Source: Streptomyces werraensis | GTDB lineage: Bacteria > Actinomycetota > Actinomycetes > Streptomycetales > Streptomycetaceae | Assembly (NCBI GenBank): GCA_014656175.1 | Contig: BNBX01000011.1 | Location: 63,420-127,419 of the forward strand | Direction: 5' to 3' | Length of the DNA: 64,000 bases | In this document: positions 8,639 through 16,275 of the stretch, piece by piece | Numbering within the stretch: position 1 is the first letter of the stretch | Layout of the letters: every line of letters starts with the position of its first letter | The notes under the pieces: model-generated | Told to the model about the DNA's origin: nothing | The model's input: the letters and a program-made list of their open reading frames with translations, nothing else | Databases searched by the model: none | Position numbers and translations under genes: made by a program

Positions 8639-9940
8639 CTAGGCGGGCGGGACGTGGACGTCCCGGCTCTCCTCGCGCGTGCGGGGGGTCTCCGCGGGCG
8701 CGGCGGCACCCGGCACGAGCCGGGGCACGGGCCGGTGAGCGGCGGGGACGGCACCGGTGTCGGCGTGCCGGGCGGTGCCGTGATCGGCGGACGAGCGGCT
8801 GCCGGGAGCGCCGTCGCCCTCCCCACCGCCTGTGGGGGCGGCGGGCGCCTGCGGCGGGGCGGGGGTCGTCCGGAGGGCGGTGGAGGCAGCCTGGGAGGCG
8901 GTGGCGAGGGTGGCTACGGACGGCAGGGGGCCGTGCGCAGCCGGTACGGCGGGGGTGTCCGCCGCGGCCTGTGAGGGCGCGGGTGCCTGATCGGCGGGGA
9001 CGGCGGGAGCGGGAAGGAGCTGTGCGGGGAGTCCCGCGGGTCCGGGGAGGGTCGGCAGGGCGGGAAGCTCGGGCACCACCTGAGGCGGCAGCACGGCGGG
9101 CTGCTCCAGCGCGGGGAGCGAGACGGCGGGCAGGGTCGAGGTGACGGCGCCCAACTCCTGGGTCACACCACGGACCACCTGCCCGACGGGCCGCAGAACG
9201 CGTTCGAGAGGCCTCTCCGCCGAGCCCTGCCTCTCTCCCGGCTGTTCGACGGCCGGCCGCACAACCCGCTCCACGACAGGTCGCACCACGCGCTCGCCCA
9301 CAGGACGCGTCACCCGCGCCACGGCGGACCGCAGTACGCGCTCGTCCGCGCCGCGCACCGCCTCACCGTCAGACAGCGCGGACTGCTTCTTCCCTGACCG
9401 CGCACCGGACTCGGCCCCGGGCCGCGCCGCCCGCTCACCGCCGGGCGCCCCGCCCGACGTGACCGCGGAGCGCGCGCCCGACTCAGCCACGGACTGCCGA
9501 ACGGCCCGCCCCGCGGACCGCGAACCCTGATCACCGCCGGACGGCGCCACCCGCGTCTCCGCACGCCGCGCGCCGGACTCGGCCACGGGCCGCGCCACCG
9601 CCCCGGCGCCGGGCCGCGAACCCCGCTCAGCCGCGAGGCGCCCCGCACTCCGGGCCGGCTTCCGGGCCGCGGCCCCGTCACTCCCCGCCGTGAGGCCGTC
9701 CGGCACGGTCCCGACGCCCCCGGCGTCGGCCCGCACGATTCCTCCGGCGGGCGGCGGTCCGTCCGCGGCCTGGGCCTGCTCCCCGAACAGGACGCCCAGA
9801 ACGAACACCGCCCCCGCCACCAGCGCCAGCCGGACCGCACGCCTCGGAGCCGCGGCGCGCACCACGCGCGCGGCGGCCCCGGGCACGGCTGTTGCTGACC
9901 AGGTCGACAGGGCGTTCCCTCTCCGGACTGCGGGGACCAC
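8639..9940 (-). CDS. Secreted low-complexity repeat protein
   Basis: 433 residues, not a recognised family. A basic start followed by a hydrophobic segment around residues 36-58 (LALVAGAVFVLGVLFG, then EQAQAADG) looks like a signal peptide with cleavage after AQA. The rest is low-complexity: residues about 80-215 repeat an AESGARSA-like unit and RP-type basic stretches; 210-260 has a VGERVVRPVVERVVRP repeat; the C-terminal third is Ala/Pro-rich. GTG start with GAAGGTG upstream. It lies 101 bp after the VWA gene on the same strand and may be the last gene of that operon. Confidence 0.65.
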   Translation of the reverse strand: MVPAVRRGNALSTWSATAVPGAAARVVRAAAPRRAVRLALVAGAVFVLGVLFGEQAQAADGPPPAGGIVRADAGGVGTVPDGLTAGSDGAAARKPARSAGRLAAERGSRPGAGAVARPVAESGARRAETRVAPSGGDQGSRSAGRAVRQSVAESGARSAVTSGGAPGGERAARPGAESGARSGKKQSALSDGEAVRGADERVLRSAVARVTRPVGERVVRPVVERVVRPAVEQPGERQGSAERPLERVLRPVGQVVRGVTQELGAVTSTLPAVSLPALEQPAVLPPQVVPELPALPTLPGPAGLPAQLLPAPAVPADQAPAPSQAAADTPAVPAAHGPLPSVATLATASQAASTALRTTPAPPQAPAAPTGGGEGDGAPGSRSSADHGTARHADTGAVPAAHRPVPRLVPGAAAPAETPRTREESRDVHVPPA

Positions 9941-10041
9941 CGGACACCTTCACGGGTCCTCGATCGAACGCCCCCGATCCTTGCACGCGACGCCCGCGGT
10001 TCCGCAACCCCCGTGTCACCGATGGGCACTCATGTCCGTTT

Positions 10042-11220
10042 TCAGCGTGGGGAGTCCGGCCCGGCGGTCCCCGCGTCCGGTATCGGCAGCGGCCGCTTCT
10101 CGATCGCCGCCGCCATCACCTCCGGGAAGAGGTCGGGGGTGCAGGCGAACGCCGGCGCGCCCAGCGCCGCGAGGGCCGCCGCGTGCTCCCTGTCGTACGC
10201 GGGCGCGCCCTCGTCGGACAGGGCGAGGAGCGACACGAACTGCGCGCCGGACGTCTTGATCGCCGCCACCCGCTTCAGCATCTCGTCGCGTATCCCTCCT
10301 TCGTAGAGGTCGCTGATCAGCACGACGACCGTGTCGGCAGGCTGGGTGATGCGTGACTGGCAGTACGCGAGGGCCCGGTTGATGTCCGTGCCGCCGCCGA
10401 GCCGGGTGGCGAAGAGGACGTCGACCGGGTCGTCCAGACGCTCGGTCAGGTCGACGACCTCCGTGTCGAAGACGACGAGCCGGGTGGCGACCGTCCGCAT
10501 GGACGCGAGGACCGCCGCGAACACCGAGGCGTACACGACCGACGACGCCATCGACCCGGACTGGTCCACGCAGAGCACCACCTCCTTCTTCACCGACCGT
10601 GAGGCGCGCCCGTGGCCGACGAGCCGCTCGGGCACGACCGTGCCGTGCTCGGGCAGGTAGTGCCGGAGGTTGGCCGCGACGGTGCGGTTCCAGTCGATGT
10701 CGTGGTGGCGGGGCCGGCGGACGCGGGCGCTGCGGTCGAGGGCGCCGGTGAGGGTCGACCGGGTCCGCGTGGCGAGCCTCTGCTCCAGGTCCTCGACGAC
10801 CTTGCGCACGACCTGCCGCGCCGTCTCCCTCGTCGTCTCGGGCATCGCCTTGGTGAGGGACAGCAGCGTGCCGACGAGGTGCACGTCGGCCTCGACCGCC
10901 TCCAGCATCTCGGGCTCCAGCAGCAGCGTGCCGAGGCCGAGCCGGTCGATGGCGTCGCGCTGCATGACCTGGACGACGGACGTGGGGAAGTACGTGCGGA
11001 TGTCGCCGAGCCAGCGCGCCACCGACGGCGCCGACGCCCCGAGTCCGCCCGCCCGCTCGCGCCCCGTCGTGGGGGTGTCGTCCTTGCCGTAGAGGGCGGT
11101 GAGGGCGTCGTCGATCGCGGCGTCCTGCCCGGACAGCGCGTGTCCGGTGCCGTCGGCCGTGTCCCCGCCGAGCACGAGCCGCCACCGGCGCAGCCGCTCC
11201 CCCGCCGCGTCCCCCGTCAT
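10042..11220 (-). CDS. VWA-domain (CoxE-like) protein of the MoxR module
   Basis: 392 residues. The C-terminal half (about 205-370) is a von Willebrand factor A domain with an intact metal site: DQSGS (DxSxS), the Thr in GGGTDINRAL and the Asp in ISDLYEGG. The N-terminal half is helical and charged. Such proteins normally pair with a MoxR AAA+ ATPase and act in metal-dependent assembly or remodelling of a partner. The start ATGA overlaps the stop of the DUF5682 gene by 4 bp. Its target is not shown by the sequence. Confidence 0.9.
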   Translation of the reverse strand: MTGDAAGERLRRWRLVLGGDTADGTGHALSGQDAAIDDALTALYGKDDTPTTGRERAGGLGASAPSVARWLGDIRTYFPTSVVQVMQRDAIDRLGLGTLLLEPEMLEAVEADVHLVGTLLSLTKAMPETTRETARQVVRKVVEDLEQRLATRTRSTLTGALDRSARVRRPRHHDIDWNRTVAANLRHYLPEHGTVVPERLVGHGRASRSVKKEVVLCVDQSGSMASSVVYASVFAAVLASMRTVATRLVVFDTEVVDLTERLDDPVDVLFATRLGGGTDINRALAYCQSRITQPADTVVVLISDLYEGGIRDEMLKRVAAIKTSGAQFVSLLALSDEGAPAYDREHAAALAALGAPAFACTPDLFPEVMAAAIEKRPLPIPDAGTAGPDSPR

Positions 11221-13604
11221 CGCCGCACCCCCACTCGCTCCCCGCGCGTCTCCCCGTCGCCGTCCGGCCCCAGCAGCAGCCGCAGCACCGGCAGGACGGC
11301 GTCCGCCCGCGCCTCGTCCACACCCGGCCCGAAGCCGGGCACGCCGGCCACCGCGGTGTCCGCGCGGTCGTGCCGTCCCGGTCCGCGGCGGACCAGTTCC
11401 CCGAGCGTGCGCCGCACCCCGGGGTCGTACGCCGAGAACGTCCGCCGCAGCAGCGGCAGCACATCGGTGAACGCCTCCGCCGGGACGGCCGTCAGCCACC
11501 GGTCGACCAGGCCGAACAGCCGCTCGTCGTGGACCAGCAGCAGCCCGCCCCCGGAGCCGCCGACGAACCCCTCGATCCACGCGGCCGCGTCCGCCGGGGG
11601 CGTGCCCGGCGACAGCACGAGTCCCATGAGCCGCGCCGCCTCGTCCTGCGCCAGCTCGCCCTCGTCGAGCAGCAGTCGCACGGCCCGCCCGCGCAGCACC
11701 CCGGGCACGGTGTCCCGCGCGGACAGCGTCCGCAGCACGGTCCGCCAGCGGGCGCGCAGTCTCCCGTCGCGTGCCGCGGGGGCGTCGCCGAGCAGGCCCA
11801 GCGCGCCGTGCACCGCGTCGACATGGCGCCGCATCTCCTCGGCCGCGTCGGCGTCCAGCCCTGCGCAGGCCGGGGGCAGTCCGACGAAGACCCGCTCGGC
11901 GAGGCCCGCGGCGACCTCGGCGAGGGCTGCCGTGTCGGTGCCGCGGACGTCGCCGTAGCGCAGGGAGCGGACCAGGGCGGGCAGCGCCTGCGCGAGGTGG
12001 GCGACGTCGGTGTCGAGGGCGGCGCGGTCGGCGAGGACGCGCATCACCACCGGCAGGGCGTCGTGCAGGGCGGCGAGCAAGCAGTGCTCCGCCAGTGCGG
12101 TGACGTCGGCGAGGCCGCGCGCGGCGACCGCGTCCGCCTCCGCCTTGGCGGTCGCGGCGGCCGGCACGGTCGTCCCCCACACCCCCGCCTCGGCGGTACG
12201 CACGGCCAGTTCGGGCTCCCAGCGCAGCCGCCAGGTCTCCCGGAAGGTGCCGGTGCCGGAGCGTGAGACGGCGGGGCGTCCCCAGTCGATGCCGAGCAGC
12301 CGCAGCCGGTGCAGCAGCCGGCTGCGCTCCGCGCCGGTCTCCTCGCGCAGGTCGAGGTCCAGCTCCCGCTCGGCCGCCTCCGGTCTGAGCCGCAGCCGGC
12401 GCTGCGTCCGCTCCAGGTCCCGCTGCAACGGCACCGCGGGCACCGTGTCCGGCACCTCCCCCAGCACGTCGCCCACGACCAGCCGGTCGCGCACCAGCGC
12501 CAGCGGCACGTCGGAGCCCTCGCACATCACCGCCCTCACGGCGTCGGTGGCCTCGCCCAGGCCGGGCAGCGGCCGTCCGCGGAGCGCGGCGAGGGTCTCG
12601 GCGAGCCGCACCGCCTCGATGACGTGGCCGGGCGACACGGTGCGGTCCTCGGCCCGCAGCAGTCCCGCGACCTTGGTCAGCCACCGCTCGACCGGCCGGT
12701 CCGGGGCGGCGAACAGATGCGCGTACCACCCGGGCGCGTCGATGCCCGCGCCGTACCCGCCGGCCCGGGACAGCCTGCGGTGCGTCCACGGCACCCACGT
12801 CACGTCCGTCCTCACCTTCGGCAGCCCCTTGAGCAGCGCCCGGTCGGCCGTCACCCCCCTACGCCGTCGCAGCGCCGGCACGTGCCACGCCCCGCAGACC
12901 ACGGCCACGCCGTCCTCGAACTCACGCTGCGCCTCCCGTATCCGCAGCCGCATATGGGCCTCACGGATCAGGTCCCGCCCGTGCCCGCCGCTGCCGTACG
13001 TCTCCCGCAGCGCCGTCATGGCCTCCTCCAGGGCGGTGAACGGCGCGAGCGCGTCCCCCTTCCCCGCGCCCCGGTGTTCGACGACGTCCTCCCACCAGCG
13101 CTCGGCGTCGTCGTACCCGGCCGTGCCGGCGAGCACGCCCAGCGGATCGACCCGCACGTCCTCGTCCAGGGCGCCCTGCTCCGCCCCGGCGTCCGTGCGG
13201 CCGTCCTCCCCGTCCCTGTCCTCCCCGTCCTCCTCCTCCCCGTCCTCCTCGTCCCGCTCCCAGGCGAGCGTGTGGGTGGCCGGCAGGTCGATGAACCGGG
13301 CGGGCACCCCGTGCTCCAGCGCCCAGCGGAGCGCCACCCACTCCGGGGAGAACGCGGCGAGCGGCCAGAACGCCGACCGGCCGGGCTCGTCCACGGCGTG
13401 GGCGAGCAAGGCGACCGGCGGGCGCATGTCCTCCGCCGCGGCCAGCGGGATCAGCGGGTCGGCCTCGGACGGGCCCTCGATGAGCACGACGCGCGGCCGG
13501 GACGCCTCCAGCGCGGCACGCACGGCCCGCGCCGAACCGGGCCCGTGGTGCCGTACTCCGAGCAGCAGCGGCTCCCCCGCGTCCCGTGACCGCCCCCCGT
13601 TCAT
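11217..13604 (-). CDS. DUF5682 family protein
   Basis: 795 residues, large and mostly alpha-helical by composition. Near the N-terminus GVRHHGPGSARAVRAALE is followed by VVLIEGP, and around residue 235 comes VCGAWHVPALRRR. Two G-x-x-H motifs plus a Glu resemble the TIKI/TraB/EreA superfamily of metal-dependent enzymes; this link is my inference. An acidic low-complexity stretch (Glu/Asp/Gly) lies near 115-140. It overlaps the MoxR gene before it and the VWA gene after it by 4 bp each, so the three are translationally coupled. Confidence 0.85.
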   Translation of the reverse strand: MNGGRSRDAGEPLLLGVRHHGPGSARAVRAALEASRPRVVLIEGPSEADPLIPLAAAEDMRPPVALLAHAVDEPGRSAFWPLAAFSPEWVALRWALEHGVPARFIDLPATHTLAWERDEEDGEEEDGEDRDGEDGRTDAGAEQGALDEDVRVDPLGVLAGTAGYDDAERWWEDVVEHRGAGKGDALAPFTALEEAMTALRETYGSGGHGRDLIREAHMRLRIREAQREFEDGVAVVCGAWHVPALRRRRGVTADRALLKGLPKVRTDVTWVPWTHRRLSRAGGYGAGIDAPGWYAHLFAAPDRPVERWLTKVAGLLRAEDRTVSPGHVIEAVRLAETLAALRGRPLPGLGEATDAVRAVMCEGSDVPLALVRDRLVVGDVLGEVPDTVPAVPLQRDLERTQRRLRLRPEAAERELDLDLREETGAERSRLLHRLRLLGIDWGRPAVSRSGTGTFRETWRLRWEPELAVRTAEAGVWGTTVPAAATAKAEADAVAARGLADVTALAEHCLLAALHDALPVVMRVLADRAALDTDVAHLAQALPALVRSLRYGDVRGTDTAALAEVAAGLAERVFVGLPPACAGLDADAAEEMRRHVDAVHGALGLLGDAPAARDGRLRARWRTVLRTLSARDTVPGVLRGRAVRLLLDEGELAQDEAARLMGLVLSPGTPPADAAAWIEGFVGGSGGGLLLVHDERLFGLVDRWLTAVPAEAFTDVLPLLRRTFSAYDPGVRRTLGELVRRGPGRHDRADTAVAGVPGFGPGVDEARADAVLPVLRLLLGPDGDGETRGERVGVRR

Positions 13605-14758
13605 GCGCCGGCCTCGCGGCAGGCCCGGTAGAAGTCCGACCAGCCGTCGCGTTCACGGACGACGGTCTCCAGGTACTCCTGCCAGACGACCCGGTCCGCC
13701 GCCGGGTCGCGGACGACCGCCCCGAGCACGCCCGCGGCGACGTCACCGGCCCGCAGCACGCCGTCGCCGAAGTGGGCGGCGAGGGCCAGCCCGCCCGTGA
13801 CGACGGAGATCGCCTCGGCCGTCGACAGCGTGCCGCTGGGCGACTTCAGCTTGGTCCGGCCGTCGGCGGTCAGGCCGTCGCGCAGCTCGCGGAAGACGGT
13901 GACGACCCGGCGGATCTCGTCGACGCCGTCGGGCACCGCCGGCAGGTCGAGCGACCGCCCGAGCTGCTCCACGCGACGCGTGACGATGTCGACCTCCGCC
14001 TCCGGTGTCTCCGGCAGCGGCAGCACCACCGTGTTGAACCGGCGGCGCAGGGCGCTGGACAGCTCGTTGACGCCGCGGTCGCGGTCGTTGGCCGTGGCGA
14101 TCAGGTTGAAGCCGCGGACGGCCTGCACCTCCTGGCCGAGCTCCGGTATCGGCAGGGTCTTCTCGGACAGGATCGTGATCAGGGAGTCCTGGACGTCGGC
14201 CGGTATCCGGGTCAGCTCCTCGACACGGGCCGTCCTGCCCTCGGCCATCGCCCGCATCACGGGGCTGGGGACGAGGGCGTCGCGGCTGGGGCCGTGGGCG
14301 AGCAGCCGGGCGTAGTTCCAGCCGTAGCGGATGGCCTCCTCCGGGGTGCCGGCCGTGCCCTGCACCAGCAGCGTCGAGTCGCCGCTGACGGCGGCGGCGA
14401 GATGCTCGGAGACCCAGGTCTTGGCGGTCCCGGGCACGCCGAGCAGCAGCAGGGCGCGGTCGGTGGCGAGGGTGGTCACCGCGACCTCCACGACCCGGCG
14501 CGGCCCCACGTACTTGGGGGTGATCACCGTCCCGTCCGGCAGCGTCCCGCCGAGCAGGTAGGTGGCGACGGCCCACGGCGACAGACGCCAGCGGGCCGGA
14601 CGCGGACGGTCGTCCTGGGCGGCCAGCGCGGCCAGTTCGTCCGCGAAGGCGTGCTCGGCATGCGGACGCAGGGTGTCCGTCCGCGCGGCGCCGGTGTCCG
14701 CGGGCACGGAGCCGTTCCGCCGCGGGTCGACGGACGTCGGTTCTGCGGACACAGACAT
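13601..14758 (-). CDS. MoxR-family AAA+ ATPase
   Basis: 385 residues. Walker A GVPGTAKT lies near residue 110; an acidic Walker B-region segment (RVEELTRIPADVQDSL), the sensor-1 stretch LIATANDRDRGVNELS and the arginine region LRRRF follow, then the C-terminal lid domain. MoxR ATPases act as chaperones with VWA partners, which fits the downstream VWA gene. ATG at 14758 is chosen because GGAGGGGGA lies 8 bases upstream; a longer frame to 14824 would run through the promoter. First gene of the MoxR-DUF5682-VWA operon. Confidence 0.92.
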   Translation of the reverse strand: MSVSAEPTSVDPRRNGSVPADTGAARTDTLRPHAEHAFADELAALAAQDDRPRPARWRLSPWAVATYLLGGTLPDGTVITPKYVGPRRVVEVAVTTLATDRALLLLGVPGTAKTWVSEHLAAAVSGDSTLLVQGTAGTPEEAIRYGWNYARLLAHGPSRDALVPSPVMRAMAEGRTARVEELTRIPADVQDSLITILSEKTLPIPELGQEVQAVRGFNLIATANDRDRGVNELSSALRRRFNTVVLPLPETPEAEVDIVTRRVEQLGRSLDLPAVPDGVDEIRRVVTVFRELRDGLTADGRTKLKSPSGTLSTAEAISVVTGGLALAAHFGDGVLRAGDVAAGVLGAVVRDPAADRVVWQEYLETVVRERDGWSDFYRACREAGA

Positions 14759-14801
14759 GGCTGGGTCCCCCTCCAGCTCGGCCGGTTCGGATCTGTCACC
14801 C

Positions 14802-14823
14802 ACCGTGCACCACGCCACTGACA
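14802..14823 (-). promoter_or_regulatory. Damage-type promoter motif, near match, for the MoxR operon
   Basis: On the minus strand TGTCAGTG-N8-CACGGT. It matches the actinobacterial RecA-independent damage motif TGTCRGTG-N8-TANNNT except for the first base of the -10. It forms an 11-bp inverted repeat (CGCCACTGACA / TGTCAGTGGCG) with the motif on the other strand and predicts a leader of about 37 bases. Confidence 0.5.
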
Positions 14824-14862
14824 ATCACCCCCGGCCTGCACACATGCCCGCCCGGCACGGAC

Positions 14863-14884
14863 TGTCAGTGGCGGGACCTACCGT
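14863..14884 (+). promoter_or_regulatory. Damage-type promoter motif for the SWIM-family gene
   Basis: TGTCAGTG-N8-TACCGT is an exact match to TGTCRGTG-N8-TANNNT, the promoter class controlled by PafBC in mycobacteria. The -10 ends 7 bases before ATG at 14892, so the transcript would be leaderless, which also explains the lack of a good Shine-Dalgarno there. Confidence 0.65.
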
Positions 14885-14891
14885 CGAGGAC

Positions 14892-16151
14892 ATGACTGAC
14901 GAGGGGGTGCGCCGGACCGTGACCCAGGTACCGGCACAGGCATGTGACGCCGCGTCGGACGGGTCACGCGAACCCGTGCTCCGCGGGGGCGGGCGTCCGT
15001 CCGGCGGGGCGGGCGAGCCCGCGTCCGACGAGGGCGTCTCCCTGTCCCACGGTGCGGACGAGCCCTCGCCGGCCGGATTGGCCACATCCGTGACGGGCGG
15101 GGGCGGTCTCCTGTCCGGCACTTCGAGCGAGCCCGTGCCGGGCGGGCCCGATGAGCCCACGCCCGGCGCGGCCGGGGACGCAGACCCCGCATCCCCACCG
15201 CCCGTGTCCCCGGCCGCCCGGCGGCGGGCGGAGCGGCGGGCCGAGCGGATCACGGCGGGGGCGGCCGAGCTGGAGCAGCGTCTGGCTGACCTGCTGCGCG
15301 GCGGACTGATCTCGGCGGAGCAGTCCGGTCCCGCCCTGTGGGAGGAGACCGCGGCGCGCATGGTCGACGCGCAGGCCCCGGGACTGGCCGGCCGGGTGCG
15401 GGAGTTGGGGGCGCTCGCGAGCACCGGAGCGGACGCCCCCGTGCGTGTGCTGGAGGAGTGCGCCCTGCTCCACCTCCTGGCCCGGGCCTGGCTACGGCGC
15501 GACCGGCTGCCCGAGCCGCTCGCCGCGACGGTCCGCTCCCGTGTCGGCCTGACCGCGTCGCCGGACGGCCCCGCGATCCGCGACGACTGGCTCGTCCTCG
15601 CCCAGTACGACACCTCCGACAGCCGCCTGACCACCCGTCGCACATGGCTGTACGGCGCCGCGTCCGGGCGTACGGCGCTGCTCCTCTCCTACGGGGCGGC
15701 AGGCCGCGCCCCCGACCTGACGCTCCCGGCCGGGCTGGCGGTCGACGCGGAGCTGACCCCTTACCCAGGCGCCGGACAGCCACGGATGGCGCTGACCGAG
15801 CGGTTCGGGGCGCCCGCGCCGACGACGGTGCGCCCGCCGGGCACGACGACGTCCGGGGCGCTCGCCCGCTACGGCGCCGCGCTGCGCGACGACCCGTGGC
15901 GGGAGTCGGTCCCGGTGACGCTGGACCGCGTGGTGCCGGTCCCGGACGGCGACGGCTGGCAGCTGGCCGACGCCGACGAGGACCACGCCCTGCCGGTCGG
16001 CGCGGCGGCCCTGTCCCGCCCGGGGCTGTGGCGGCTGGTCGCCCTGTCCGGAGGCGCCCCGGTCCGGGTGTTCGGCGAGTGCGGCCCCCGGGGTTTCACT
16101 CCCCTGGCGGCCTGGCCGCAGGGTCCGGGAGAGGCGGTGCCCCTGTGCTGA
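14892..16151 (+). CDS. SWIM-family protein lacking the SWIM zinc finger
   Basis: 419 residues. The first residues (MTDEGVRRTVTQVPAQACDAAS) and the part from about 105 (RRRAERRAERITAGAAELEQ, then LADLLRGGL) match my recollection of the SWIM zinc-finger proteins that accompany DUF5691 in actinomycetes. The segment that should hold CxCPSRKFPCKH is replaced by about 85 residues of Gly/Pro/Ser/Glu low complexity, and no cysteine pair remains there. I found no such motif in other frames, so this looks like loss rather than a frameshift. The C-terminal three-quarters appear intact. The start is set by the leaderless promoter. Confidence 0.7.
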   Translation: MTDEGVRRTVTQVPAQACDAASDGSREPVLRGGGRPSGGAGEPASDEGVSLSHGADEPSPAGLATSVTGGGGLLSGTSSEPVPGGPDEPTPGAAGDADPASPPPVSPAARRRAERRAERITAGAAELEQRLADLLRGGLISAEQSGPALWEETAARMVDAQAPGLAGRVRELGALASTGADAPVRVLEECALLHLLARAWLRRDRLPEPLAATVRSRVGLTASPDGPAIRDDWLVLAQYDTSDSRLTTRRTWLYGAASGRTALLLSYGAAGRAPDLTLPAGLAVDAELTPYPGAGQPRMALTERFGAPAPTTVRPPGTTTSGALARYGAALRDDPWRESVPVTLDRVVPVPDGDGWQLADADEDHALPVGAAALSRPGLWRLVALSGGAPVRVFGECGPRGFTPLAAWPQGPGEAVPLC

Positions 16152-16275
16152 CCAGCCACTTCCGCCCCTCGGCCCTCTCGACCCCACCCTCCTCCATGCA
16201 TCTTTCGGACATCGCTGGACACCCGGTGCGCGTGAGTCTTCGACCGCACCGGGACCCCCGCCGGAAAGGAAGCTC

